In this document: positions 1-7,869 of the stretch, in pieces
Numbering within the stretch: the first letter of the stretch is position 1
How the letters are laid out: the number at the start of each line of letters is the position of its first letter
Assembly (NCBI GenBank): GCA_035373625.1
Contig: DAOSNS010000009.1
Location: 1 to 64,000 of the forward strand
Reading direction: 5' to 3'
DNA length: 64,000 nt
Source: DSWT01 sp035373625
GTDB lineage: Bacteria > Chloroflexota > Anaerolineae > B4-G1 > SLSP01
Translations under genes and position numbers: made by a program
Notes under the pieces: model-generated
The model's database searches: none
What the model was told of the DNA's origin: nothing
Seen by the model: only the letters and a program-made list of their open reading frames with translations

Positions 1-47
1 GCAGTTTCGTTTTTGTTAAGGTGCCCTCTTTTGTTATGTAAATCTAA

Positions 48-1007
48 ACTCAAGTCAAGCTGTACCTGGACTACAATTACCCGCGTGGTGGCACCGGGGC
101 ATTGCCCGACAAACTGGTGCAGTTCATCAAAGCGCACGGCGGCGCGATCAGCACAAACACGGCCATCGTCGCCGTGGACCCGGAGAAGCGGCGCGTGACC
201 GACGCGCAAGGCCAGACGCACGGCTATCGCGGTCTCATCTGGGCCGCCGATTTGAAGACGCTCTACCGGAGCATCGCCCCGGAAGCCATCCATGATGATG
301 CCATCCGACGTGCCGTCCTGGAACGCCGGGCCGCCGTCGCCGACAAATCAGGCGGGGATTCGGTCTTCACGACATACCTGGCTTTGGACCTGGATAAAAG
401 CTACTTCGAGCGCCGGGCCAGCGCGCATTTCTTCTACACGCCACGCCGCGAAGGCCAAACCAGTGCCGGGCCGATCCCTGTTGGTGAAACCCGCGAGGCT
501 ATCGAGGCATGGCTACGAAAGTTCTTTGCCCTGACGACCTACGAAATCTCGTGCCCGGTGATGCGCGATCCCACGCTGGCGCCCCCCGGCAAAACGGGAC
601 TCATCGTGAGCATGTTGTTCGATTACACCCTCACGAAACACATCCAGGATATGGGGTGGTATGACGACTTCAAAGCCTTCAGCGAGGCGTGCATCCTCGA
701 TACGTTGGAGGCTTCCGTGTTTCCGGGGATCAAGGCGGCCGTCCTCGATCAATTCTCCGCCACACCGCTGTCCATCGCCAGAATCACGGGCAATACGGAC
801 GGTGCGATCACCGGCTGGGCCTTTACCAACCCGACGATTCCGGTCGAAAACCGGCTGCCCAAGATCTTCAATTCGGTCCGCACCCCGATTCCCGGCATCC
901 TTCAAGCGGGGCAGTGGTCATTCAGTCCATCCGGGCTGCCGACCTCAATCCTGACCGGCAAGATCGCGGCGGATGAGGTGAGTAAGGGGTTGAAGAAGAC
1001 AAAGTAG
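48..1007 (+). pseudogene. 5'-truncated FAD-dependent oxidoreductase (CrtI/phytoene desaturase-like), C-terminal part only
   Basis: The open frame encodes the C-terminal two thirds of a CrtI/amine-oxidase-type flavoprotein. It opens with the conserved stretch YPRGGTGALPDKLVQFI and ends with the FAD-contacting GQWSFSPSGLPTSILTGK segment typical of phytoene desaturases and retinol saturases. The N-terminal Rossmann dinucleotide-binding domain (GxGxxG), which these proteins need to hold FAD, is absent. Reading upstream, the same frame meets a TAA stop at 45-47, and the bases before it show no related coding. The first possible start is the TTG at 102. I infer a gene cut by rearrangement, so no working enzyme is expected. 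A sequencing or assembly junction near base 50 would look the same. The family assignment is good; the substrate cannot be told. Confidence 0.7.
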
Positions 1008-1016
1008 ATCTGTAGT

Positions 1017-1045
1017 TTGCTGTTTCGCTTCCCATGTGCTAGAAT
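1017..1045 (+). promoter_or_regulatory. Sigma-70-type promoter of the vapBC-like module
   Basis: TTGCTG at 1017-1022 and TAGAAT at 1040-1045 are separated by 17 bases. A GAGGTGA ribosome binding site at 1069-1075 precedes the ATG at 1080. The spacing is ideal, and the module directly follows the truncated oxidoreductase, so it probably has its own promoter. Confidence 0.6.
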
Positions 1046-1079
1046 TGCAGTATAAAGTATTCATCAATGAGGTGATCTT

Positions 1080-1286
1080 ATGGAAACTGTGATGGTCTCA
1101 CCCAAGTTCCAGGTCGTCATCCCTCGCGCAATTCGAGAATCACTCCGCATCTGGCCAGGGCAACACATTCAAGTCATTCAGTATCAAAATCGTATAGAGT
1201 TGATCCCGCTACAACCCATCAAGGAGATGCGCGGGTTTCTTACAGGCATCGATACGACCGTTGAGCGAGAAGCAGACCGCGTATGA
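1080..1286 (+). CDS. AbrB/MazE/SpoVT-type antitoxin (VapB-like)
   Basis: This 68-residue protein has the swapped-hairpin AbrB fold signature: VSPKFQVVIPRAIRESLRI, then GQHIQVIQYQNRIELIP. Such proteins bind DNA as dimers, neutralise a partner toxin through their C-terminal tail and repress their own operon. The start is set by a good GAGGTGA site five bases upstream. The stop codon overlaps the start of the following PIN-domain gene (ATGA), the usual translational coupling of VapBC pairs. Everything looks intact, so this is probably a live module in a stretch otherwise made of gene remnants. Confidence 0.88.
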   Translation: METVMVSPKFQVVIPRAIRESLRIWPGQHIQVIQYQNRIELIPLQPIKEMRGFLTGIDTTVEREADRV

Positions 1287-1657
1287 ATGTCGTGGATTCT
1301 TCGGGGTGGCTTGAATATTTCGCAGATGGCCCTAATGCAAATTTCTTCGCACCGGCTATCGAAAATACCACAGCGTTGATTGTTCCCGCGATTAGTTTGT
1401 ACGAAGTGTTCAAGCGTGTGCTTCAACAGCGCGGTGAAGATGAAGCCTTACGAGCGGTCGCTGCCATGGCGTGCGGAAAAATAATCGAACTGGATATGCG
1501 GCTTGCGTTGGATGCAGCTAAGCTTTCAACAGATTTGAGCTTGCCCATGGCCGACAGTATAATCTTGGCTACAGCTCGCGCGCATCATGCTACAGTGTGG
1601 ACACAAGACGCCGATTTCGAAAACATTACGGGCGTGCGATACACCAAGAAACGATAA
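1283..1657 (+). CDS. PIN-domain ribonuclease toxin (VapC-like)
   Basis: A 124-residue PIN-domain protein of normal VapC length. The four acidic metal ligands expected of the family are visible: Asp5 (VVDSSG), Glu41 (SLYEVFK), Asp91 (LPMADSIIL) and Asp109/Asp111 (WTQDADF). VapC toxins are magnesium-dependent RNases that cleave tRNA or rRNA and slow growth when freed from VapB. The start codon overlaps the antitoxin stop by four bases. The target RNA cannot be predicted. The gene is complete and shows no sign of decay. Confidence 0.9.
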   Translation: MNVVDSSGWLEYFADGPNANFFAPAIENTTALIVPAISLYEVFKRVLQQRGEDEALRAVAAMACGKIIELDMRLALDAAKLSTDLSLPMADSIILATARAHHATVWTQDADFENITGVRYTKKR

Positions 1658-1665
1658 CGCCACTT

Positions 1666-1812
1666 ATGGAACTGTTCCGCGACCCCGATGCGGGCTTGGA
1701 GTTGCGCGAAGACTTCCAGAGCCTTTTGCAGCACTCACTGGCGGCTATTGACGCAGGCGGCGAAACAATAACGGCAGATAACGTCGCTGCCAAGTTAGGG
1801 CTGAGTTGGTAG
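1666..1812 (+). CDS. Small putative antitoxin partner of the RelE/ParE-like remnant
   Basis: A 48-residue frame from ATG 1666 to TAG 1812 that reads as a short acidic, helical protein (LREDFQSLLQHSLAAIDAGG). I do not recognise a named family. Its position argues for an antitoxin: it ends one base before the start of a RelE/ParE-like reading frame and begins eight bases after the vapC stop. It may itself be a fragment, since no strong ribosome binding site precedes it. Its function is inferred from context only. Confidence 0.45.
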   Translation: MELFRDPDAGLELREDFQSLLQHSLAAIDAGGETITADNVAAKLGLSW

Positions 1813-1813
1813 T

Positions 1814-1957
1814 ATGTACCACGTCGAGTTTACGCCAACCGCAGCCGAAGATTTGGCGCATTTGAACAATCGGGTGTTGTATACATTCAGCAAAGCTGAA
1901 ACCAGCATCACAGTGCATTTTGTACGACATCGCCGCGAAGTTTACAAAACGAAGTAG
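1814..1957 (+). pseudogene. RelE/ParE-superfamily toxin with internal deletion
   Basis: The 47-codon frame joins the two ends of a RelE/ParE toxin. The N-terminus is MYHVEFTPTAAEDLAHLN and the C-terminus is RVLYTFSKAETSITVHFVRH followed by RREVYK. In normal toxins of about 85-95 residues these parts are separated by roughly 35-40 residues that carry two helices and a central strand. Here they are fused in frame, so the protein probably cannot fold as a toxin. The upstream small gene is the likely former antitoxin. The call rests on the two end motifs; loss of toxicity is inferred. Confidence 0.6.
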
Positions 1958-2171
1958 TAAAGAAGAACTGGGCGCGATTCCAAGCGCGATTAACCGAATA
2001 TCTGGATACGCTTGAATGAGAGTTTTCGGCAGGATAGCATCATCGAGGCGCTTATGACAGACTTCAATCGTAAGTTCCTATCCAGTGAAAAGACACGGAA
2101 GAAAGCAGTAGAACACTACAAAAAGTATGCACAGGGTGCATCGCCAGAGACGCTGCCCGATATGACAACGC
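1958..2171 (+). other. Gene-remnant spacer between toxin remnant and flavodiiron fragment
   Basis: No complete gene is visible. Two short coding-like scraps can be read. One ends WARFQARLTEYLDTLE at a TGA (2017-2019). The other runs in the frame of 2012 and reads SFRQDSIIEALMTDFN, then RKFLSSEKTRKKAVEHY, before it breaks at about 2170. I do not recognise either. They look like ends of genes joined by deletions. Confidence 0.4.
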
Positions 2172-2768
2172 TTGATTATGATGCCCTTCCGCAAGATGGT
2201 GGCGAAAGACCTGCAAAAAGTGCGGGAGGTCGAATTCGACCTGATCGCGCCCAGCCACGGCCCGATCTACGATCATCCCGACGGGATTTTGTCCGCCTAC
2301 GCAGACTGGGTCTCCGATCGGGTCTCGAACCTCGTCGTCTTGCCTTACATTTCGATGCACGGAAGCACCGGGATGATGGTCAATTACCTGGTCGCAGCCC
2401 TGGCCGAGCGCGGCGTAGCGGTGCAGCCGTTCGAGCTATCCACCACCGACATCGGCAAGCTGGCGATGGCGCTGGTGGATGCGGCAACGATTGTGATCGG
2501 CACGCCCACCGTCCACGGCGGGCCGCATCCGAGTGTGTTTTCGGCCACGCACCTGGCCAACGCGCTGCGCCCCAAACTCAAGTACGCGGCCATTATCGGG
2601 TCGTATGGCTGGGGCACCAGAGCCGTGGAGCAAATCGCGGAACTGATCCCCAATCTCAAGGTCGAACTCCTCGACACGGTATTATGCAAAGGTGTACCGC
2701 GCGCGGAGGCGTTCGCGGCGCTCGAGGCGTTGGCCGATGCGATTCAAGCCAAGCACGCGGCGCTGTAG
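2172..2768 (+). pseudogene. 5'-truncated flavodiiron protein (FprA-type), flavodoxin domain only
   Basis: The frame starts inside the linker that follows the metallo-beta-lactamase domain of A-type flavoproteins (MMPFRKMVAKDLQKV, then DLIAPSHGPIY). It continues through a complete flavodoxin domain with the FMN phosphate-loop region SMHGSTGMMVNYL and later GSYGWGTRAVEQI. Flavodiiron proteins reduce O2 or NO at a di-iron site held by the beta-lactamase-like domain. That domain, with its His/Asp/Glu iron ligands, is missing. The only in-frame start is a TTG at 2172 with no clear ribosome binding site. A free-standing flavodoxin product is conceivable but I favour a decayed gene, as at the left edge of the window. 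Confidence 0.68.
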
Positions 2769-2837
2769 CGGGCGTCATCAAACCATTTGCATTCGCCGGA
2801 ACCTGAGTACAATTAAGATTGTTGCCTAAAGGCGAGA

Positions 2838-2896
2838 AGTAAGGAGTAAGCGGAACATATTCCTACTCCATACTCCCTACTCCGTACTCCATATCC
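2838..2896. repeat. Degenerate heptanucleotide array before the methyltransferase gene
   Basis: Five consecutive seven-base units, CCTACTC-CATACTC-CCTACTC-CGTACTC-CATATCC, run from 2862 to 2896. They stop five bases before the ribosome binding site of the next gene. A shorter inverted version (GAAGTAAGGAGTAAG) lies just to the left, so a hairpin could form. Confidence 0.75.
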
Positions 2897-2913
2897 ACTG
2901 AAAGGAGCAAACT

Positions 2914-3720
2914 ATGCAGATTATTGGCGAAAAAATCAACGGCACGCGCAAACAAGTAGCCCAGGCTATCACCGAGCGGGAGACTCGCTATATTCAACAT
3001 CTGGCGCGCCGCCAGGCCGAGGCCGGTTCGACCTGGCTTGATGTCAATGCCGGCACGCACCCCGATCGAGAACCGGATGATCTGGTGTGGCTGGTGAACA
3101 CAATCCAGGCGGTGGTAGATACACCGCTGTCGCTCGACAGCGCCAATCCACAGGCGTTGGCTGCGGCTATGAAAGTCGTCAACAAGACGCCGATGATCAA
3201 CTCGATCAGCGGTGAACCGCAGCGGCTGAACGGGGTGCTACCTCTGGTGGTGGAGTACGGTTGTCCGGTGATCGCTCTGGCCATGGATGAGCGGGGAATT
3301 CCTGAAAGCACTGCCGCGCGGGTGACAGTGATCCATCGCATCCTGGAGGCTACTCGCGCTGCCGGTATCCCCGATAACCGTGTGTATGTGGACGCGCTTG
3401 CTATGACCCTCAGCACCAATACGCAGAGTGCCGTGATTTTCTGCGATACCATCCGCGAAGTGCACGCTGCCTACCCGAACGTCCATTTCAACGCCGGGCT
3501 GAGCAACATTTCGTATGGTTTGCCGGCGCGTTCCTACGTCAATCGCGCTTTTTTGACCCTGGCGCTGGCCGCCGGGCTGGATTGTGCCATCCTCGATCCG
3601 CTGGATAAGGAACTGCGGGCCACATTGTTAGCGGCCGAGCTGGTGTTGGGACGTGATCCCTATTGTTTGAACTACGTCCGGGCCTACCGGGCCGGGGTGT
3701 TCAACAAACCTGAGGCATAG
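2914..3720 (+). CDS. Methyltetrahydrofolate:corrinoid methyltransferase (pterin-binding, AcsE/MtgA-like)
   Basis: A 268-residue TIM-barrel protein of the DHPS-like pterin-binding family. Family hallmarks are the start MQIIGEKINGTRKQVAQAI, the strand motif WLDVNAGTH, then TPLSLDSANPQAL, KTPMINSISGE, and the late NAGLSNISYGLP. The conserved Asn and Asp residues of these motifs bind methyltetrahydrofolate. Such proteins move a methyl group between tetrahydrofolate and the cobalt of a corrinoid protein. It is followed by a corrinoid protein and a uroporphyrinogen-decarboxylase-type methyltransferase, so here it most likely takes methyl groups from the corrinoid protein to tetrahydrofolate. The start is supported by AAAGGAG at 2901-2907. 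Confidence 0.85.
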   Translation: MQIIGEKINGTRKQVAQAITERETRYIQHLARRQAEAGSTWLDVNAGTHPDREPDDLVWLVNTIQAVVDTPLSLDSANPQALAAAMKVVNKTPMINSISGEPQRLNGVLPLVVEYGCPVIALAMDERGIPESTAARVTVIHRILEATRAAGIPDNRVYVDALAMTLSTNTQSAVIFCDTIREVHAAYPNVHFNAGLSNISYGLPARSYVNRAFLTLALAAGLDCAILDPLDKELRATLLAAELVLGRDPYCLNYVRAYRAGVFNKPEA

Positions 3721-3751
3721 AGGGACCTGTAGCTTCGGTCAACCTGGTTGA

Positions 3752-3831
3752 AAGGAGTGTACCGAACCGATGGTACAGCCCCAAAACGAAAATGACCGCA
3801 GGGCTATCTGACTAACGACTATCAAACTAAA
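3752..3831 (+). repeat. Copy A of an approximately 80-bp leader repeat (second copy at 41669-41747)
   Basis: This leader matches the one upstream of the subtilase gene at 41764. Shared blocks are GTA-CCGAACCG, a GCCCC block and then 27 identical bases (3798-3824, ending in seven-base units CTATCTG-ACTAACG-ACTATCA). In both places the repeat ends just before the ribosome binding site (here AAAGGAGG at 3835-3842). Confidence 0.7.
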
Positions 3832-3848
3832 TTCAAAGGAGGCCAAGT

Positions 3849-4478
3849 ATGTCGCAACAACTGGTAGATGCGCTTGCTGAGATGAGGGAAAACGAGGCCC
3901 TTGCGTTGGTCGGAGAGATGGTCAAAAGTGGCACGCCGCCGTTGACCATTCTCAGCGATGTCAGGACGGCCATGGATATCATCGGCCGGCGTTATGAGGA
4001 GGGCGTTTACTTCTTGCCCGAATTGATGTTGGCCGGCGAGATGATGAACCAGATCATGGAGATGGTCAAACCCGGCCTGGCCGGAGCCGCGGTCGAAGAA
4101 CACCTCGGCAAGGTGCTCATCGGCACAGTGAAGGGAGATATTCACGACATCGGTAAAGACATTGTCGTCTTCATGCTCAGGGTCAGCGGCTTTGAAGTTT
4201 TCGACCTGGGGGTGGACGTTCCGGCGGAGAAATTTGTCGCTGCAATTCGGGATTTTCAACCACAGGTGGTCGGCCTGAGTGGATTCCTGACCCTGGCCTT
4301 CGATGAGATGAAGGCGACGGTCGAAGCCATCGCCAAGGCCGGCCTGCGCGACAAGGTAAGAATCATGATCGGCGGTGGTCAGATTGATGAAGCTGTCAGA
4401 GAATTTACCGGTGCGGATGCCTACGGCAAAGATGCGATGGCCGCCGTTAAGTTAGCCAAAGGTTGGATAGGAGGGTAA
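3849..4478 (+). CDS. Corrinoid (methylcobalamin) protein, MtaC/MttC-like
   Basis: A 209-residue two-domain corrinoid carrier of typical length. The N-terminal helical cap (about 1-85, with YEEGVYFLPELMLAGEMM) is followed by the Rossmann B12-binding domain. That domain has the signature GTVKGDIHDIGKDIV, where the histidine of DxHxxG is the lower cobalt ligand. Later come GLSGFLTLAF and MIGGGQI around the nucleotide tail of the cofactor. It shuttles methyl groups between a substrate-specific methyltransferase and the tetrahydrofolate methyltransferase, both encoded beside it. It lies 128 bases after the upstream gene, and its 3' end abuts the downstream start. Reactivation of oxidised cobalt would need an ATP-dependent activator, which is not encoded nearby. 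Confidence 0.9.
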   Translation: MSQQLVDALAEMRENEALALVGEMVKSGTPPLTILSDVRTAMDIIGRRYEEGVYFLPELMLAGEMMNQIMEMVKPGLAGAAVEEHLGKVLIGTVKGDIHDIGKDIVVFMLRVSGFEVFDLGVDVPAEKFVAAIRDFQPQVVGLSGFLTLAFDEMKATVEAIAKAGLRDKVRIMIGGGQIDEAVREFTGADAYGKDAMAAVKLAKGWIGG

Positions 4479-4480
4479 CC

Positions 4481-5785
4481 ATGGACAAGCTAGAAGCCGC
4501 TTTTCAAAGATTGCTTTCGCCGAAAGGCCCTGATGGGAATGACGTGCAATTCCAAAGCGCGGAGGCCAAAGCCAATTACCAGGCCAGCATCACCAGAATC
4601 AAAGACGCCATTCAGTTACGCGAACCCGATCGCGTGCCGGTCACGGTATTGCCCAGCATGTTCCCCTATCTCAATGCCGGGATGACCGTCGAAGAGGCCA
4701 TGTACGATTACGACAAATGTACCGCGGCCTTCAAGCAATTCATCCTGGAGTTACAGCCGGATATGCACATCGGCGCCTCGGCACCCGGGCCGGGCAAGTT
4801 CTATGAGATTCTCGACTACAAGCTGTATTCCTGGCCGGGTCACGGGGTCGCGCCGGAACACTGCTATCAGTGTAACGAAGCCGAATATATGACGGCGGAT
4901 GAGTACGACCTTTTCATGACGGATCCGTCGTTCTACTTCAGGAATTTCTACCTGCCGCGCGTGTTCGGCGCGTTGGGTGGGTTCTCGATGCTCGCGCCCT
5001 ATACCAGCATCCTGGAAATGTACGGTGTGGCCTTCAACTTTGTCCCGTTCGCGCTGCCGCCCGTGCAGGCGACCTTCCAGAAGCTCTTCGAGGCCGGGGC
5101 AGAGGCTCTGAAATGGGCCATGGCGATGGGCGCCTCGGATGCGGAGTTGACCACGTTGGGATTCCCGACGATCCTCGGCGGCTTCACCAAAGCGCCGTTC
5201 GACGTCCTCGGCGACACCCTCCGGGGCACCAAGGGGATCATGCTGGACATCTATCGTCGCCCCGACAAGCTGCTCGCTGCGATGGACCGCCTGGTTCCCA
5301 TCATGATCGGGATGGGCGTGAGCGCGGCACAACAGACCGGGAAGCCCTTGATCTTCATCCCGCTGCACAAAGGCGCCGACGGCTTCCTCTCCGACGAACA
5401 ATTCAAAAAGTTCTACTGGCCCACGCTGAAGCAAGTTATGCTCGGCCTGATCGAGAACGGTTGTATTCCCTTCCCCGCGCTGGAAGGGCATTGGAGTTCG
5501 CGCCTGGAAATCATCCAGGACGTGCCGCGAGGCAAGACGGTGTGGATGATTGACCAGACGGACATGGCGAAGGTCAAACAGACGCTCGGCCAAAATGCCT
5601 GCCTCATCGGCAATGTCCCTTCCTCCATGCTGCGGCTCGGCACGCCGCAAGAGGTCAGGGAATATGTCAAACGGCTGATAGAGACCGCCGGACAAGGTGG
5701 CGGTTTGATCGTGGGCAACGGCGCGTTCTTTGATGAAGCCAGGATGGAAAACGTCAAGGCGATGGTCGAGGCCGCAAGAGAGTAG
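4481..5785 (+). CDS. Uroporphyrinogen-decarboxylase-family methyltransferase (substrate:corrinoid)
   Basis: A 434-residue member of the URO-D-like methyltransferase superfamily. The start at 4481 follows a strong AGGAGGGT site at 4469-4476. Visible features are RITRIKDAI-QLREPDRVPVT near the N-terminus, the internal FDVLGDTLRGTKGIMLD region, the FIPLHKGADGFLSDEQFKK loop and a late GGGLIVGNGAFFDEARMEN. In this superfamily the usual heme-pathway role is replaced, in corrinoid operons, by methyl transfer from methylated amines, methanol, methoxy-aromatics or glycine betaine. True HemE is about 350 residues and lacks a corrinoid neighbour. The substrate is unknown. The three genes form a complete methyl-entry route into one-carbon metabolism. 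Confidence 0.82.
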   Translation: MDKLEAAFQRLLSPKGPDGNDVQFQSAEAKANYQASITRIKDAIQLREPDRVPVTVLPSMFPYLNAGMTVEEAMYDYDKCTAAFKQFILELQPDMHIGASAPGPGKFYEILDYKLYSWPGHGVAPEHCYQCNEAEYMTADEYDLFMTDPSFYFRNFYLPRVFGALGGFSMLAPYTSILEMYGVAFNFVPFALPPVQATFQKLFEAGAEALKWAMAMGASDAELTTLGFPTILGGFTKAPFDVLGDTLRGTKGIMLDIYRRPDKLLAAMDRLVPIMIGMGVSAAQQTGKPLIFIPLHKGADGFLSDEQFKKFYWPTLKQVMLGLIENGCIPFPALEGHWSSRLEIIQDVPRGKTVWMIDQTDMAKVKQTLGQNACLIGNVPSSMLRLGTPQEVREYVKRLIETAGQGGGLIVGNGAFFDEARMENVKAMVEAARE

Positions 5786-5809
5786 AGTTAGGGCAGTGAC
5801 GAGTAATGA

Positions 5810-5983
5810 GTAAGGCGCTTCATCTGGAGCGTCGCCGTCTGTGCGCTGCCGGATGTGGGCAAGCCGCTCATGGAAAAATGGCTCGCCAGCGACGATAAAG
5901 ACGTCCGCTGGATCATGAACGAGAATCTGAAGAAGGCGCGCTTGATCCGTATGGATGCGGAATGGGTAAACAGTAGACGGTAG
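5810..5983 (+). pseudogene. 3' remnant of a HEAT-repeat-like gene
   Basis: After the methyltransferase operon a 57-codon frame without a start reads FIWSVAVCALPDVGKPLMEK, then WLASDDKDVRWIMNENLKKA and RLIRMDAEWV, then stops at 5981-5983. It resembles the last repeat and tail of HEAT/DNA-alkylation-repeat-like proteins. An in-frame TGA lies at 5807-5809, and a seven-base repeat block (CAGTGA-CGAGTAA-TGAGTAA) precedes it, suggesting the body of the gene was lost at the repeat. Confidence 0.5.
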
Positions 5984-6015
5984 ACAGGGCTTGCTGCCCC
6001 CGTCTACCGTCTGCT
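5972..6015. terminator. Bidirectional hairpin terminator between convergent genes
   Basis: AGTAGACGGTAGAC (5972-5985) pairs with GTCTACCGTCTGCT (6002-6015), with an inner GGGC/GCCC step and a TTGCT loop. TTTTC follows on the + strand. It separates the left-hand operon from the convergent gene ending at 6018. The stem is itself built of seven-base units. Confidence 0.65.
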
Positions 6016-6017
6016 TT

Positions 6018-6668
6018 TCAACGCTTGGGTTGGTACAGCCCTGCCGAATCCGTGCCCCACATACCGGCCTCGTAGGAGCGCGCATCCACCGGCGTGAGGA
6101 TCGCTACCAGCTCCGGCGACAACACAGGAAATCGGTGCAGCGTCTTGAGACGCTGTTCGATGGCATCGGCAGCCGCATCGTTCCACAGCCATTCTTGTGG
6201 ATCGTAACGATTCAGGTTCAACGGCACGGTATAGGCACGCAAGGTCTTTTCGCCGTGGATGTTGAAAAACACCTCGAAGTACGACATCACCAGCTCGCGT
6301 AGCGTGCGGTAGACCGGATCGCGGAAGCGTAGCCCGACGAAATTCGACTTGGCGACAGCGCCGTAGAAACCGTTGTATTTGTAGATTGCCAGCACGTGAT
6401 CGTCGTCCGCACCCTCTTCTGGCAAGAGGTCTACGATAATCGGCGGATACCCAAGCCGGCGCAGCGCCGCCGCGGCGAACAAGCCGCCGTCAAGACAATG
6501 CGCGCGGCGGTCGCGCAACACGCGCAATGGGCTGCGGTTGACATTCTCCGCAGCGTAAGCCGTGCTATCCAAAAATGCCTGGATTTTCGCCGGACTGGTC
6601 AGTCCGGTCCAGATTGCCCACTGTTCTTCATTCAAGTGCGCCTCGAACGTGTGAGTTTCCTGTGCCAT
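6018..6668 (-). CDS. Transglutaminase-like domain protein
   Basis: A 216-residue protein starting at MAQETHTFEAHL, behind a CAGGA site. Longer in-frame starts lie upstream but carry low-quality sequence. The core NRSPLRVLRDRRAHCLDGGL-FAAAAL matches the cysteine motif of transglutaminase-like/cysteine-protease-fold proteins. The histidine and acidic residue are plausibly in DDDHVLAIYKYNGFYGAVAK. No signal peptide is seen, so a cytoplasmic protein is likely. Related proteins occur widely in bacteria as 'hypothetical, transglutaminase-like' without a known substrate. The family call is moderately secure; the activity is unknown. Confidence 0.6.
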   Translation of the reverse strand: MAQETHTFEAHLNEEQWAIWTGLTSPAKIQAFLDSTAYAAENVNRSPLRVLRDRRAHCLDGGLFAAAALRRLGYPPIIVDLLPEEGADDDHVLAIYKYNGFYGAVAKSNFVGLRFRDPVYRTLRELVMSYFEVFFNIHGEKTLRAYTVPLNLNRYDPQEWLWNDAAADAIEQRLKTLHRFPVLSPELVAILTPVDARSYEAGMWGTDSAGLYQPKR

Positions 6669-6877
6669 GATCCTGAAATTCCCCCTGCACATAGATGCGT
6701 TACACTTCATCAAGGGCAACGCATCTGTAAGATAGTATGGGTGTGTATAACACAGTTTAGCGATTGCGCAACGCCAGCTCGAGGTGCATGTTATGTACCA
6801 TTGCATCTATGGGAGCTTATGTTATACTTTCACAGGTCAGACATGGCAGAGTCTGGCAGAAGAATCCAGGACTCAAA

Positions 6878-7834
6878 ATGAAGTACAAAACGCTTTTGAT
6901 TTATAATCCCACCGCCGGTCCGTGGGATATGACACGCACGCTTAAACGTCTGGCCGAGTATTTGCACACCTCCGGTTGGCAGACGGAGCTTGTGCAAACT
7001 CAACAACCCGGCGATGCTACTCGATATGCCCGGCAAGCAGCGCAGGATGATATGGACATCGTGCTGGTCGCCGGCGGGGACGGTACGATCAACGAAGTCG
7101 TCAATGGTCTGGCAGGCACAGCGACGACGTTGGGCATCGTTCCCGTAGGAACCGGCAACATCCTGGCGCACCAACTGCGCATGCCCATTCTATCGCTGAC
7201 GGCGCCGTTGTACGTGCGCGATGTGGGAGAAGCGCTGTGCGGGGGCCGCGTGCAGCGGGTGGATGTAGGCATCACCAATGAGCGGTATTTTGTCTGCTGG
7301 GCCGGCTTGGGCCTCGATGCAGAGATTACGGTGCATATCGAGCCACGCCCACGCTACGCCAAACGACTACGCACGTTGTCCTATATCATTGCCGGCTTCG
7401 CGGTTGCCTCCGAGTTCCGTGGCGTGCGCTCGCGCATCGTCATCGAAGGGCGCACCTTCCGCACACGCGCCTTGATGGCGCTGGCCAGTAACATCCAGCT
7501 TTACGCGGCTTTCTTTAACATCGCCCCCCACGCGCGAATGGATGACGGCCTGCTGGACATCTTCGTCTTCAAAGGCCTGGGGTTTTCATACATCTTGCGG
7601 CATTTACTGCATCTTTTCAGCGGAACCTACCGTCACGATCCCAAAGTGATGCACGCGCTTGCGCGGACGATGCAGGTACAGACTGTCCCGCCGGTCGCCG
7701 TCCACCTCGACGGCGACCCTTTTGGAGACACACCGGCCACCATCGGCATCGAGCCGGGGAAACTGCGCTTGTTGATTCCCCCACAAGCACCGGCCAATCT
7801 GTTCAGTAAGCCGCCGGAGCAGATATTGGGGTAA
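6878..7834 (+). CDS. Diacylglycerol/sphingosine kinase-family lipid kinase
   Basis: A 318-residue DAGK-catalytic-domain protein (YegS/DgkB type). Motifs in order: LLIYNPTAGPWDMTR at the N-terminus, the nucleotide-binding VLVAGGDGTINEVVNGL, and IVPVGTGNILAHQL. The C-terminal lipid-binding sandwich ends with VHLDGDPFGDTP. These enzymes phosphorylate diacylglycerol or related lipids at the membrane. The start at MKYKTLLIYNP fits the family and has CCAGGA at 6866-6871; an upstream extension of 38 codons looks non-coding. A PAP2-type phosphatase follows 35 bases later, so the pair could interconvert a lipid and its phosphate. Confidence 0.88.
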   Translation: MKYKTLLIYNPTAGPWDMTRTLKRLAEYLHTSGWQTELVQTQQPGDATRYARQAAQDDMDIVLVAGGDGTINEVVNGLAGTATTLGIVPVGTGNILAHQLRMPILSLTAPLYVRDVGEALCGGRVQRVDVGITNERYFVCWAGLGLDAEITVHIEPRPRYAKRLRTLSYIIAGFAVASEFRGVRSRIVIEGRTFRTRALMALASNIQLYAAFFNIAPHARMDDGLLDIFVFKGLGFSYILRHLLHLFSGTYRHDPKVMHALARTMQVQTVPPVAVHLDGDPFGDTPATIGIEPGKLRLLIPPQAPANLFSKPPEQILG

Positions 7835-7869
7835 TGGGCCCACGTTCGAACCACTTGAGGAGGTGAACT

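Noticed and set aside
3721..3848. Cobalamin riboswitch before the corrinoid protein gene
   Set aside because: No B12-box-like GCCACTG core or receptor fold is seen. The sequence is explained by the shared 80-bp leader repeat.
4751..6085. 444-codon minus-strand frame opposite the URO-D gene
   Set aside because: Shadow of the corrinoid methyltransferase gene; crosses a terminator and a gene remnant and shows no domain.
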